Positions 1 through 8,797 of a stretch of DNA of 64,000 bases are shown piece after piece (positions within the stretch are counted from its first letter, which is position 1; each line of letters opens with the position of its first letter). Location of the stretch: NCBI GenBank assembly GCA_934446365.1, contig CAKSDZ010000002.1, positions 372,001 through 436,000 of the forward strand, written 5' to 3'. The notes under the pieces were generated by a model. That model was not told the origin of the DNA, ran no database searches, and saw only the letters and a program-made list of their open reading frames with translations. The position numbers and the translations under genes are program-made. This DNA comes from an uncultured Eubacteriales bacterium. GTDB lineage: Bacteria; Bacillota; Clostridia; Oscillospirales; CAG-272.

Positions 1-2475
1 AAGGGACGCATCCGACACGGTTTTTACGGCCTTGAAGCAGGCGGATGCCGCCATCATCGCCGCGTGCTTGAAAACGCCGCCGTTTTCCCTGTCGCCCGGG
101 AAATAGGCGCTGGTGGCGGTTCCCGTGGCAAGACGGGAAAGATCGCACGGCGTGCAAAGCTTGATGCCCGCGTCGGTCACAAGATGTTCCTTAATCTTTT
201 TCAGCATCGTCCCGATCTGCGCTTCGCTTGCGACGCCGGCCAGCACAGACCAGCTGAACGAATTGAGAAAATACGTGCCGGAAATACTCTCGTTTGCGCT
301 GAGCCCGTCCCCGCCCGCGCCGAGATAGGTATAGCCGCCCTCACGTTCGCCGCCCACCAGTGCGCGTGCAAAGAAGTCGCCCTTCCAGCAATGCGTCTGA
401 ATCCGCTCCGCCAGCGCGGCGGACAGCTCGCGCATCTCGGCTTCCAGCGCCGCGTTCCCGCAAAGTCCCGCCATGACGGCGAGCTCGTCATATGCGATTT
501 TGAGCAAAAACGCGTTCATCACGCTTTCAGAATAGGAATTTCGGAACGCCGCGCCATAGCGCTCCCCTGTTTCTTGGAGCTGCGCAAAATACCGCTTCTC
601 CTTCTCGGGACCGTCGATCCAATCGTCGTCGAGCTTTAAGCAGTCGTTCCAGTCCGCCTTATCGAGAAGCGGAAGTCCATGCGCGCCGACGGAGATTTTC
701 CCGCTGTATGTCACGACCGCAAGGAGCGTCTCCATCACCGTGCGCTTCTCATCGGTGCCCGCAATCGGATACGGCGCAGAAAGAAACGCCGTGTCCCCCG
801 TCAGGGAAACATAACGGTAGACCGCCTGCGCAAGCCAAAGCCCGTCGTCCGAGCACATGCCCGGCTCCTTGCCGGTATGATAGAAATTATGGTTGGCATA
901 TCCCATCTCATATACGTTCGAGATCCATTCGCCGAGCATGTCGCGCGCAAGCCCGTCCTCCCCCATGCCGGTTATATAGTAAAGGGAGGCGAACATGTCC
1001 TGAATCTCGCGGAAGCCGATTTCGCGGTAGGCCTTCTGCGTCCACGCGAACGAACGGGAGACATAGGACTGATAATACACCTGAAACGGCAGATTGTGAT
1101 TCACATAAGCGTCAAAGGCGGTGTCCCCCGTTTTGACTTCAAGATATCCCGCGTACTTTTTGGTAAAGGCCAGTACCTTTGCAAGCGCGGCCTCCGTCGC
1201 GCCGGGCGCCCGATACGTTTCGATCAGGCGGTCAAGCATCCCGCGTATCGCGTCGTCCGTCCCGTCGGATGTGATCGTCATGCCGACAAAGAGATCCGCG
1301 GACACGCCTTTCTCTGCGGGCAGGACAAGCGTTTTGCCGAGGGCAAAGAACGGAACGATTTTCGTCGCCGGAGAGGAAACAAGATGCGCGACGTTCTGCG
1401 GCTTTTCCAGCGTCCCGTTGCCGATGAAATCCATGTAATTCGCGGCGTATTCATCCATAAAGCCGCCCTCCGAAAGAAGCAGGGCAAAGCGCTTGAACGG
1501 CTTCAAATACTGCGGATGCGGATTCGGGGAAAGCGCCGCCGGCTTTCCGTCGACCTTCCACACGCCGGATTCCCATGTTACGCTCGCATAAATGATATCG
1601 TTCATGACGGACTCCGGCGTGGCAAGACCGAACATACCGGTGAATACAATCTTGATTTTCCGCTCACGTCCTGTCAGATTTTCGACCGTGACATGCTGTG
1701 CCTCGACCGCCTCCGGCATGCCCTTTTCCTGCGGCAGGATAAAGAGAGTGCGGATAATGCGCAGGCCGCATTCCGTTTCATAGGTAATGACGGAATGATT
1801 CTGCGAATGGCGGCAGACGGCGGATTTCACATTCGTTTTCACGTCGGCGGAATAGAAAATCTGCTCGCCGTTTTCGACAAGATAAAACTGGCGGTTGCAG
1901 GGCTCGCCGTTCTGCTCCGGAATGAGATTATAGCGCGTCGCCGTGACCTGTCTTGCCGCGGTGCCGCGGAAGGAGCCCCGTCCAAGCGAATCGAGCGCGC
2001 CCTTTGGCGTCGTGAGAAGCGGAGACGGAAAACCGATCCGGTTGCCGATAAGCAGGTTGACATCGAAATGCGTGCCGACTTTCTCCGATTTCAAATCAAG
2101 GATATGGTCGCCGTTTTCGTCAAGCAGACCGGCGCTTCCAAGGAGAAAATCGTACTGCCCCCACAGTGATGCCTCGATATCATGAGGAAGCGGCAGCTCG
2201 CCCCGCTCCGTGTAGTGCTTTACGGTTTTTCCGAACACAAAAAGATGACTTTGTCCGGGGAAATTTTCAAGATAGCGCGCCGTTTCGGGACAATTCAAGA
2301 TACGCTCGGAAAGCGGAGCGTAAAAGGGCAGTCCGGAAGCGCCGACAACCTGTCCCGTCGAGAGGGACAGATAGGATGCGCAGTACACGCCCGTTATCCT
2401 TTCTCCGAACAGCCGGCACAGCTCCTTTTCAGGCAGCCTCAATGTGCCTCTCGCGGTCTCCTTGGTAAATTCCAT
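1..2475 (-). CDS. GH94-type glycoside phosphorylase, C-terminus cut by window edge
   Basis: A continuous reading frame of 825 codons runs off the left edge, so the C-terminus is missing. It begins at ATG 2475 behind GGAGG with an 8-nt spacer. The protein has the N-terminal beta-sandwich and (alpha/alpha)6-barrel layout of glycosyltransferase-36/GH94 proteins. The catalytic-acid motif DWND falls at about residues 608-611. Family members split beta-glucosidic disaccharides or oligosaccharides with phosphate, giving a sugar 1-phosphate. A catalytic Asp this far along suits the longer members, such as cellodextrin phosphorylase, better than the roughly 800-residue cellobiose or chitobiose phosphorylases, but the exact substrate cannot be read. 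No signal peptide is seen, so it should be cytoplasmic. The gene has its own promoter. Confidence 0.8.
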   Translation of the reverse strand, partial: MEFTKETARGTLRLPEKELCRLFGERITGVYCASYLSLSTGQVVGASGLPFYAPLSERILNCPETARYLENFPGQSHLFVFGKTVKHYTERGELPLPHDIEASLWGQYDFLLGSAGLLDENGDHILDLKSEKVGTHFDVNLLIGNRIGFPSPLLTTPKGALDSLGRGSFRGTAARQVTATRYNLIPEQNGEPCNRQFYLVENGEQIFYSADVKTNVKSAVCRHSQNHSVITYETECGLRIIRTLFILPQEKGMPEAVEAQHVTVENLTGRERKIKIVFTGMFGLATPESVMNDIIYASVTWESGVWKVDGKPAALSPNPHPQYLKPFKRFALLLSEGGFMDEYAANYMDFIGNGTLEKPQNVAHLVSSPATKIVPFFALGKTLVLPAEKGVSADLFVGMTITSDGTDDAIRGMLDRLIETYRAPGATEAALAKVLAFTKKYAGYLEVKTGDTAFDAYVNHNLPFQVYYQSYVSRSFAWTQKAYREIGFREIQDMFASLYYITGMGEDGLARDMLGEWISNVYEMGYANHNFYHTGKEPGMCSDDGLWLAQAVYRYVSLTGDTAFLSAPYPIAGTDEKRTVMETLLAVVTYSGKISVGAHGLPLLDKADWNDCLKLDDDWIDGPEKEKRYFAQLQETGERYGAAFRNSYSESVMNAFLLKIAYDELAVMAGLCGNAALEAEMRELSAALAERIQTHCWKGDFFARALVGGEREGGYTYLGAGGDGLSANESISGTYFLNSFSWSVLAGVASEAQIGTMLKKIKEHLVTDAGIKLCTPCDLSRLATGTATSAYFPGDRENGGVFKHAAMMAASACFKAVKTVSDASL

Positions 2476-2603
2476 ATATGGTTCCTCCGATGATTTTGTT
2501 TTCTTTTCCACAGGATATCGGAAATCCAAGAAAGCCGCGGCTTTTTTCTAAGACAAGCGGATTTCCGTTTCCGACAATGCGGACAGCTCTTGTCCGCAGC
2601 ATC

Positions 2604-2632
2604 ATTATACCATCGGACGCGGTGTTTTGCAA
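2604..2632 (-). promoter_or_regulatory. Sigma-A promoter of the GH94 gene with leader hairpin
   Basis: On the minus strand, -35 TTGCAA (2627-2632) and -10 TATAAT (2604-2609) are separated by 17 bp. Just downstream, 2579-2597 forms a perfect 7-bp hairpin (GCGGACA, loop of 5, TGTCCGC) in the untranslated leader. The -35 region overlaps an imperfect match to a catabolite-responsive element. Confidence 0.7.
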
Positions 2633-2692
2633 CCGTTTTTGCCGGACACACAGAAAAACGGTGTGCCGGTTCCCGATGCCGGACGCGCCGTC

Positions 2693-2902
2693 TTATTTTT
2701 GCAGTTCCTTTTTTTCGGAAAGCAGCTCCCGATATTCCTCCCAGCGATATTCTCTAATCGGCATGACGGGATGGATATCGTCGTCAAAGAGCAAAACCAA
2801 AGCGGGACATATTCCATTATAATCGTCCGTAAAGTAATATCCCGCAAGCTTCCCTTCCTTTATCAGCCGCCGCGCGACGGCATGATAGCTGAAATACCCC
2901 AT
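2693..2902 (-). CDS. Small protein of 69 aa, unrecognised, coupled to the FAD-Rieske gene
   Basis: ATG 2902 lies one base downstream of the TGA of the oxidoreductase gene (ATGATATG arrangement), and GAAAGG in the end of that gene can act as the ribosome-binding site, so translational coupling is likely. The product is acidic and soluble. It has a hydrophobic core stretch (ICPALVLLFDDD, about residues 31-42) and a charged helical C-terminus rich in Glu and Lys. I do not recognise the family. Its place in a tight three-gene cluster suggests an accessory or regulatory role for the oxidoreductase, which is inference. No terminator is obvious behind it. Confidence 0.6.
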   Translation of the reverse strand: MGYFSYHAVARRLIKEGKLAGYYFTDDYNGICPALVLLFDDDIHPVMPIREYRWEEYRELLSEKKELQK

Positions 2903-2903
2903 A

Positions 2904-4403
2904 TCATGCCTTTCGGCCTATGCCGATGCCCGTTTGGGACGGTCCGTCAAGCAAATTCCCGTCGATATCGAAGCGTGAACCGTGGCAGGGACAGTCCCAG
3001 CTTTTCTCGTCCGGATTCCACGCAAGCTCACAGCCGAGATGCGGGCATTTGACCGAGACGACATGGAGCTTCGTTTTCCCGTCCGGCAGAATTTCCCGAT
3101 ATACGCCGCGTCTGTGTCCGCCGACCCATACGATTCCGGCATGGCCGGGCGCAATCTCGCGAAAATCCTTCCCGGGCAGATAAAAGATACGTGCCGCGAT
3201 GCTTTTCGCCGATTTTGCGCCGTCGGATACAAGCTGCGGCACCGACGCGCCCGAGAGCTTCCGTTCGGGAGAAAAGACCGCCTCATACGGATTCTTTTTC
3301 CCGCAAATCAAATCCGACAAAAGCATGGCGGAAACCATCGCGCTCGTCATGCCCCACTTTTGGAATCCCGTCGCGACGTACCAGTCCGGTTCGGATTTGG
3401 AATAGCGTCCGATATACGGCACGGAATCGGCCGGCATACAATCCTGTGCCGACCACTCACATACCACGCGGGAACCGGGAAAAAAGCGTTCCGCGGCGGT
3501 ATGGAGCGCCGCATACCGTCCGCCGCGCCGATTCTCTCCTGTCCGGTGCCCCGCACCGCCGAGAAGCAGCAGCCCACTCCCCGCATTTCGGAGCGAAAGA
3601 CCGTCCTCGTCGGCGCCATAATAAATGCCGCCCAGCATCGGCGCACCGTCCAGCGCCACGACATAGCTGCGTTCCCTGTGCATTTTCGCAAAATAAAGCC
3701 CGGGGAAATTGATCGGCGGAAAATTCGTTGCGAACACCAGCTTTTCCGCCGTCACGACGCTGCGGTTCGTTTTGATTTTGTTCCCTTTTGCGGACAAAAC
3801 CTCGGTGTTTTCGTAAATTTCAAGTCCGGGCAGAAGCGATGTCAAAAACTTCAACGGATGGAACTGCGCCTGATTTTCAAAGCGGACAGCGCCGGCGGTC
3901 GGGAACGGGAGCATGACGTCCGTGACAAAGGACGAAGCAATCCCCAATGAGGCGGCGGATTCCGCTTCCTTTTTCAGATACTCCGCGTTTTTGGCGGAAT
4001 AAACATAGGAAGGAAGCGTTTTAAACTCGCAGTCGATTTTCCGTTCCGAAGCAATCCGCCCGTAGTCCGATATCGCCTTTTCATTCGCCGCGGCATATGC
4101 GCGCGCATGCTCGAATCCGAGTGTATCAATCAGCTTATCATAGATGAGCCCGTGCTGCGACGTGATTTTGGCGGTCGTATTCCCCGTCTGTCCGCTCAAT
4201 ATCCTGCCAGCCTCCAAAACGGCGCACCGAACGCCGCGCCGCGTCAGCTCAAACGCGGTCAAAATGCCTGCAATTCCGCCGCCGATAACGGCGACGTCCG
4301 TGCGAAGCTCCTCCGAAAGCGGCGAAAACGCGGGAACGGCAGCCGTCTTATGCCATAGAGATTCCTTTTTCAAGCTCTGCCTCCGTAAAATTTTTAAATC
4401 CAT
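2904..4403 (-). CDS. FAD-dependent oxidoreductase with C-terminal Rieske domain
   Basis: The 499-residue protein has a DadA-like FAD/NAD fold at the N-terminus, with the dinucleotide-binding motif VIGGGIAG at about residues 39-46. Its C-terminus is a Rieske [2Fe-2S] domain. The expected ligands are present: C453 and H455 (CPH) and C471 and H474 (CPCH), with C458 and C473 placed for the stabilising disulphide. Such fusions occur in bacteria and are annotated as amino-acid or amine oxidase-like, but their physiological substrate is generally unknown. The N-terminus shows no export signal. The gene lies two bases after the 67-aa gene and one base before the 69-aa gene, so the three are almost certainly co-transcribed. 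Confidence 0.88.
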   Translation of the reverse strand: MDLKILRRQSLKKESLWHKTAAVPAFSPLSEELRTDVAVIGGGIAGILTAFELTRRGVRCAVLEAGRILSGQTGNTTAKITSQHGLIYDKLIDTLGFEHARAYAAANEKAISDYGRIASERKIDCEFKTLPSYVYSAKNAEYLKKEAESAASLGIASSFVTDVMLPFPTAGAVRFENQAQFHPLKFLTSLLPGLEIYENTEVLSAKGNKIKTNRSVVTAEKLVFATNFPPINFPGLYFAKMHRERSYVVALDGAPMLGGIYYGADEDGLSLRNAGSGLLLLGGAGHRTGENRRGGRYAALHTAAERFFPGSRVVCEWSAQDCMPADSVPYIGRYSKSEPDWYVATGFQKWGMTSAMVSAMLLSDLICGKKNPYEAVFSPERKLSGASVPQLVSDGAKSAKSIAARIFYLPGKDFREIAPGHAGIVWVGGHRRGVYREILPDGKTKLHVVSVKCPHLGCELAWNPDEKSWDCPCHGSRFDIDGNLLDGPSQTGIGIGRKA

Positions 4404-4405
4404 GC

Positions 4406-4609
4406 TCAGGAATTTGCGGCATGTCCGTCGGCGATTTTCTGCACAAAAGCCGCCATCTCCGCTTTGGAGCCTACGTTTTGCGCCATGCTGATGATATTCT
4501 GTCTTTCCTGCTCGTTCATGGCGGCAAAGCGTTCCATCGCCGCCGTGTTCTGTGCGAACGCCATGCCAAGCCCAAGCGGAATTTCGCCGTTTGTCATATT
4601 TTTTTCCAT
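4406..4609 (-). CDS. Small protein of 67 aa, first gene of the FAD-Rieske cluster
   Basis: I chose ATG 4609 because GGAGG stands 5 nt upstream; an earlier in-frame ATG at 4621 would leave that site inside the gene. The product has a Gly-Met-Ala-rich start and then a predicted helical part with the pattern AMERFAAMNEQERQNII and SKAEMAAFVQKI. Short proteins of this pattern occur in clostridial genomes and have no established function, to my recollection. Its stop is followed two bases later by the oxidoreductase start. Confidence 0.7.
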   Translation of the reverse strand: MEKNMTNGEIPLGLGMAFAQNTAAMERFAAMNEQERQNIISMAQNVGSKAEMAAFVQKIADGHAANS

Positions 4610-4621
4610 GATATCCTCCAT

Positions 4622-4638
4622 TCCGTCCGTCGGACGGA
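4622..4638. promoter_or_regulatory. Perfect 17-bp palindrome upstream of the FAD-Rieske cluster
   Basis: TCCGTCCG, one central base, CGGACGGA. It lies a few bases upstream of the ribosome-binding site of the first gene in the cluster, in the probable 5' leader or promoter. It could be a repressor operator or a leader hairpin. Only AT-rich, poorly matched promoter elements (around 4640-4665) are seen beyond it. Confidence 0.45.
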
Positions 4639-4770
4639 TTCCATCTGAATATTTATATCCGACACCGTGAAGCGGTTCTCCATGTTCTTCGGATGTTTTC
4701 TATCATTAGTTTTCGCATATCCGGCGTTCTCATACGAAAAATTTGAAAATATGACACATCTCGCCCGGCA

Positions 4771-4801
4771 AAAAAGAAAAGGGACTTTACAAAGTCCCTT
4801 T
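4771..4801 (-). terminator. Rho-independent terminator of gdpD
   Basis: The arms AAAGGGACTTT and AAAGTCCCTTT (4778-4788 and 4791-4801) are perfectly complementary. On the minus strand they are followed by a T-rich run (4771-4777). The gdpD stop codon (4787-4789) lies inside the stem. Confidence 0.85.
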
Positions 4802-5545
4802 GTTTTTCCGTTCTTCCCCGATGATTCGCATTGCGACATCGGGATAATCCGTTATGATATGGTCGATGCCCCACGGAGCAATCTCGCGAAGCACCGATTC
4901 CTTGTCCGCCGTCCAAACGTTGACCTCGAGCCCATACAGATGCGCCTCCCGCACATAGTCGATTCCCAAATCGAAATGCCGGTAGAGCTGGCAGTAATGA
5001 GGATGCAGCGCCCAAAGCCCCAGCATTTTTCCGGATACCCACGGAAACATTCTGTTTTCGGAATACAGCGCGGCGATTTTGCAGGAAGGATTGATTTTCT
5101 TCATATGATATAACTTGAAATGGTCGAAGGAGGAATAGAGAATCCGCTCCTGCATGCCGAAATCCGTCACCGTTTCGTCGATCGCTTTCAGATAATTCAC
5201 CGAGCCTTCTTTTAGCTCGACGTTGACCGTCATATCCGTGTTCCGGAACAGTTCCAGCACCTCGCAAAGCTCGGGAATCTTCACAAATCCGAATTTGTCT
5301 CCCCATTCGCCGCAGAAATTATAGGAGCGCAGAACGTCGAAATCCGTCTCCAAAATCTTTGCAGGCGTGCCGGTCATGCGCTCGATATCATTGTCATGAT
5401 GGATGACGAGCCTGCCGTCCGCGGTTTCATAAATGTCGAGCTCCACACCGTCCGCGCCCATCTCGATGGCAAGGTTAAATGCATGCAGAGAATTTTCCGG
5501 CGCATAGGCCGAAGCGCCTCTGTGCGCCCAAATCTTCGTTGCCAT
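4787..5545 (-). CDS. Glycerophosphodiester phosphodiesterase
   Basis: The 252-residue protein has the GDPD signature: HRGAS near residue 8, PENS about nine residues later, and the metal-binding ELDIYETADG segment followed by VIHHD. The family hydrolyses glycerophosphodiesters to glycerol 3-phosphate and an alcohol. There is no signal peptide, so it is cytoplasmic. I chose ATG 5545, which has AGAGG 4-5 nt upstream; a GTG at 5578 overlapping the gdpP stop is also in frame but less well placed. It is the last gene of the hprK-yybS-gdpP operon and ends in its own terminator. Confidence 0.88.
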   Translation of the reverse strand: MATKIWAHRGASAYAPENSLHAFNLAIEMGADGVELDIYETADGRLVIHHDNDIERMTGTPAKILETDFDVLRSYNFCGEWGDKFGFVKIPELCEVLELFRNTDMTVNVELKEGSVNYLKAIDETVTDFGMQERILYSSFDHFKLYHMKKINPSCKIAALYSENRMFPWVSGKMLGLWALHPHYCQLYRHFDLGIDYVREAHLYGLEVNVWTADKESVLREIAPWGIDHIITDYPDVAMRIIGEERKNKGTL

Positions 5546-5574
5546 AAAACCTCTTCTGATTTTTGTATTTATTT

Positions 5575-7620
5575 TCACATGTTTTCCGCGAGATACTCGT
5601 CAATCGCCGTGCGCAGCATCGTCAGAGCGTTCGCCACGGATGAGCTTTTCATCTGTGCGCCGGCGGAATCGAAGTGACCGCCGCCGCCCATTTTCTCCAA
5701 AATCAACTGGACGTTGATCTTTCCTTGGGAGCGCGCGGAAATATGAACGGTATCCCCGATCCGGCAAAGCGCGAATGCGGCAAGCACGCCCTCCACCCCG
5801 AGCAGACGGTCTGCGGCGCGCGCGGCGTTGACTCTTCCGATGGAGGTGTTTTCGTCGCTGTCGTTGAGCGCGATGGCGATGACGGATTTGTAAATGACGA
5901 CGTTGCTCTCAAATTTCGCTTCGGAGAGGAAATCCTCGATGTCCATTTTGAAAAGATCCTGCGCGTCGATCGGACTTGCACCCTCGCTGCGCAGATACAG
6001 CGCGGAGGAAAAGGTGCGAACACCCGTATTGTGCGTAAACCGCTTGGTATCGAGAAGAATACCGGCGAGCAGAAGGTCCGCCTCGACCTTCGGCAGCGTT
6101 CCCTGCGGGAGAATCTGCTCCAAAAACTCGCTCATCAGCTCGGAGGCCGAGCTTGCGGACGGCTCTATATAGGCGATCTTCGGCGTATTTTTGAATTCGG
6201 CGGTTTTGCGGTGATGGTCGATAATGACGAGATTCTGCACCGTATTGACGACGTCCGGCGCCTCGCAGAAATCGATGTTGTTCACATCGACGACGACCGC
6301 GAGCGTGCCGCTGTGAATCATATCCTGCGCTTCGATTTTATCGATAAACAAGTTCCGGTATTCGGGGTTCCCTTCAAGCCGTTTGAAGCAGCCGGCGAGA
6401 TTTTTGTCGTTTTTATCCGATACGACCAGCGCCTGCACCCCACAGAACTTGCAAAGCCGAACGACTGCGATACACGAAGCAAACGCGTCGAAATCGGCAA
6501 ATTTATGTCCCATGACCAGCACATTGTCGGCAGCGGATATCAGCATAATCAGCTCGTTTGCAATCACGCGGGCGCGTACCTTGGTGCGCTTTTGGACGGT
6601 TTTGGTCTTTCCGCCGTAAAATTCCACGCCGTCGGCGGTCTTGATGACCACCTGGTCGCCGCCGCGTTGAAGCGCCATATCCAGCGCTGTCTGCGTGGCG
6701 CGCTCCTTCTCATATAAGCTGCCCGAAATCGTCGCGATCCCCATGGAAATCGTAACCGGCATCGTGGTATCACCGACATGAATCTCGCGAATCTCGTCGA
6801 GCATGGAGAAGCGTTCCTTTTCAAATTCCTCAAGGTGCTTGGCTGCAAACATACACATGAATTTATTGTGTCCGTAATCGCGCAGCACACCGCCCACCTT
6901 TTCCATATGGCGGCGCAGAATCGCCTCCACATCGCTTGCGGCATTCGCATACAGCTCCTGCACATACTGCATCAGCTCGTCGAGATTGTCGATCATCGCG
7001 TAAGCGATGAGCGTTTCCTCGTCGTTGAGCTTCGCATACAGCTTTTTGATCTCGGTGATATTTTCAAAAATGGTGATATAAAATGCTTTGCTTTTCGACA
7101 CGACGCGATAACCCTTGGCCACAAAAACCTCTGTGTCGTCATCGGCAATCTCGCTTGCGGAAATAAAGGAAACCTCCGCTCCGTCGTCATCGCTCTTGAT
7201 AATTCGCTCAATCGTGGCGTTGCAAATATTGTCGATATACTTCCCGTACAGGACGCCGCGCGTCTTGAATTTGGAGGAAAGCGCCGTATTGTACCACACG
7301 ATTTTTCCTTTTTCGTCGCAAATCAGAACAGGGAGATACAGTTTTTGGATGAAATCAAGGGAAATCGTGCCGAATATCGAGCCTTTTACCTCCGAAAAAT
7401 CCCCGGCGACCATTCTTCTGCCGACAAAGCTTATCACAGCAGTGAGCACCACCGCGCCGCCGTAGCAGCCGAGCGCGCCTATCACGATATTGGCCGGTTC
7501 ATAGTCCGTGTAAACGATGAGGATCACGCTTACCGCAAGCGCGATGAGTCCGAGAGCGGCACATACAATCGCGCCGACCGGAACGGAATGACTTTTGATT
7601 TTATTGTTCTTCTCCGGCAT
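5575..7620 (-). CDS. gdpP: Cyclic-di-AMP phosphodiesterase GdpP
   Basis: The 681 residues have the GdpP order. Two N-terminal membrane helices come first (about 15-70), then a PAS-like domain, then a degenerate GGDEF domain, then the DHH and DHHA1 phosphodiesterase domains. The DHH triad is D468-H469-H470, and the C-terminal GGGGHFDSAG motif is intact. HKFADFD stands for the usual HxxxDxD metal site. GdpP hydrolyses cyclic di-AMP to pApA and so sets potassium, osmotic and cell-wall homeostasis. The ktrA/ktrB genes 35 kb away belong to a family of known c-di-AMP targets. GGAGGG precedes ATG 7620. The upstream neighbour is the usual yybS. Confidence 0.95.
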   Translation of the reverse strand: MPEKNNKIKSHSVPVGAIVCAALGLIALAVSVILIVYTDYEPANIVIGALGCYGGAVVLTAVISFVGRRMVAGDFSEVKGSIFGTISLDFIQKLYLPVLICDEKGKIVWYNTALSSKFKTRGVLYGKYIDNICNATIERIIKSDDDGAEVSFISASEIADDDTEVFVAKGYRVVSKSKAFYITIFENITEIKKLYAKLNDEETLIAYAMIDNLDELMQYVQELYANAASDVEAILRRHMEKVGGVLRDYGHNKFMCMFAAKHLEEFEKERFSMLDEIREIHVGDTTMPVTISMGIATISGSLYEKERATQTALDMALQRGGDQVVIKTADGVEFYGGKTKTVQKRTKVRARVIANELIMLISAADNVLVMGHKFADFDAFASCIAVVRLCKFCGVQALVVSDKNDKNLAGCFKRLEGNPEYRNLFIDKIEAQDMIHSGTLAVVVDVNNIDFCEAPDVVNTVQNLVIIDHHRKTAEFKNTPKIAYIEPSASSASELMSEFLEQILPQGTLPKVEADLLLAGILLDTKRFTHNTGVRTFSSALYLRSEGASPIDAQDLFKMDIEDFLSEAKFESNVVIYKSVIAIALNDSDENTSIGRVNAARAADRLLGVEGVLAAFALCRIGDTVHISARSQGKINVQLILEKMGGGGHFDSAGAQMKSSSVANALTMLRTAIDEYLAENM

Positions 7621-7685
7621 GGCAATCCCTCCCTTCCGGTATAAATTTTAAAATTCACGCCGCCGCCCGAAAACGGTAGACGAGG

Positions 7686-8771
7686 TTATTTCTTCTTTTT
7701 GTTTGCCTCCGCCTCCGCCATGCGAAGCGAGGATACGTCTCTCGCACCGAGGAAAGCCAGCAGGATAGCCGCAATGGGAAGCATAAGGTTCAGCATAAAA
7801 AGTCCGAACAAAACGAACAGACCGAGAATAAAAATCGTCCGGCCTCTGAGCACAGGATGTTTCAGGCGAACCACCAAGCCTCTGACGCCGCATGCCGCCA
7901 TGGATGGCCAAAGCGCAAGCAGCAGATTGACGCAGACCACCGCAAAGGCTGTCGTACCGGAGAAGAAAGAGGCGATCATATAGACAAAGGTCGTCACCAT
8001 AAAGACGATACACGTCACCTGCGTCGGATACAGCACCCATCGCGGCTCCGGAAGCAGCGCCTCATATCTCGCCTGCTTTACGGCGAGAACGAAGAAACAA
8101 ACGCCAAGATAAGCGAGCACCTGCAAAAGAAGCAGAATTTCTCCCGGAAGAAACATCTGCACGGCGTCTACAGCCGCCTCGGCACTTGCCGCATACGACT
8201 CCCGAAGCTCCTCCGTGCCGACGCCGAGATTTTCATAAAGCTTGATTGTCTGCTCCGGAAGTTCGTCCACATATGCCCTTCCCCAGTCCGCGGCTTCACT
8301 TCTCATTTCATCAAAAAAGCTGTTCAGCTCGCGCATCACGTCTTTGGGCGCCAGCGAATGTCCGCCCGCCGCGTATAAAACCGCCGCAAGAATGAGAAAG
8401 TACAAAAGAAGCACAATGGTAAGCGCGACCACCGCGGACGTTTTCGAGCATTTTTTCTTGATAAGACGCGATAAAACGAATGCGCATACGATAAAGACGG
8501 CGCCAAGCGCCGGCAACACCACCGTCATACCGCCCGCAAAATATAAAATCACAAGGGAAACCACACCGTCGAGAACGGAGACATAGGTCTCACATGTCAA
8601 AAGAATTACCGTGAAAATCCCCGCCGCTCCCATAAGGGCAATCATTCCGATGATCTGCGTCCCGAATGCAAGGTCGGCTGCTGCCGCCAGCAAGACGGCG
8701 CACAGCGCCATCGTAAGCCACAGTGAGCGCAGATTGACGGACGATTTTTTATTTTCATGTTCCATATTCAT
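7686..8771 (-). CDS. YybS-like multi-pass membrane protein (DUF2232)
   Basis: The 361-residue protein is strongly hydrophobic, with about eight predicted membrane segments and a lysine-rich tail. Composition, length and its place directly upstream of gdpP match the YybS/DUF2232 family, which precedes gdpP in many Firmicutes. The biochemical role of the family is not established. The start region lacks a strong ribosome-binding site; ATG 8771 or 8765 are both possible. The gap to hprK is 26 bp and to gdpP 65 bp, so co-transcription is likely. No rplI follows gdpP here, unlike in Bacillus. Confidence 0.75.
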   Translation of the reverse strand: MNMEHENKKSSVNLRSLWLTMALCAVLLAAAADLAFGTQIIGMIALMGAAGIFTVILLTCETYVSVLDGVVSLVILYFAGGMTVVLPALGAVFIVCAFVLSRLIKKKCSKTSAVVALTIVLLLYFLILAAVLYAAGGHSLAPKDVMRELNSFFDEMRSEAADWGRAYVDELPEQTIKLYENLGVGTEELRESYAASAEAAVDAVQMFLPGEILLLLQVLAYLGVCFFVLAVKQARYEALLPEPRWVLYPTQVTCIVFMVTTFVYMIASFFSGTTAFAVVCVNLLLALWPSMAACGVRGLVVRLKHPVLRGRTIFILGLFVLFGLFMLNLMLPIAAILLAFLGARDVSSLRMAEAEANKKKK

Positions 8772-8797
8772 TTACCATTTACCGTTTTCCCGGAGAT

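Noticed and set aside
679..2169. Long plus-strand open frame opposite the GH94 gene
   Set aside because: It is an antisense shadow: composition is Arg-rich, there is no domain, and the minus strand carries a clear GH94 protein.
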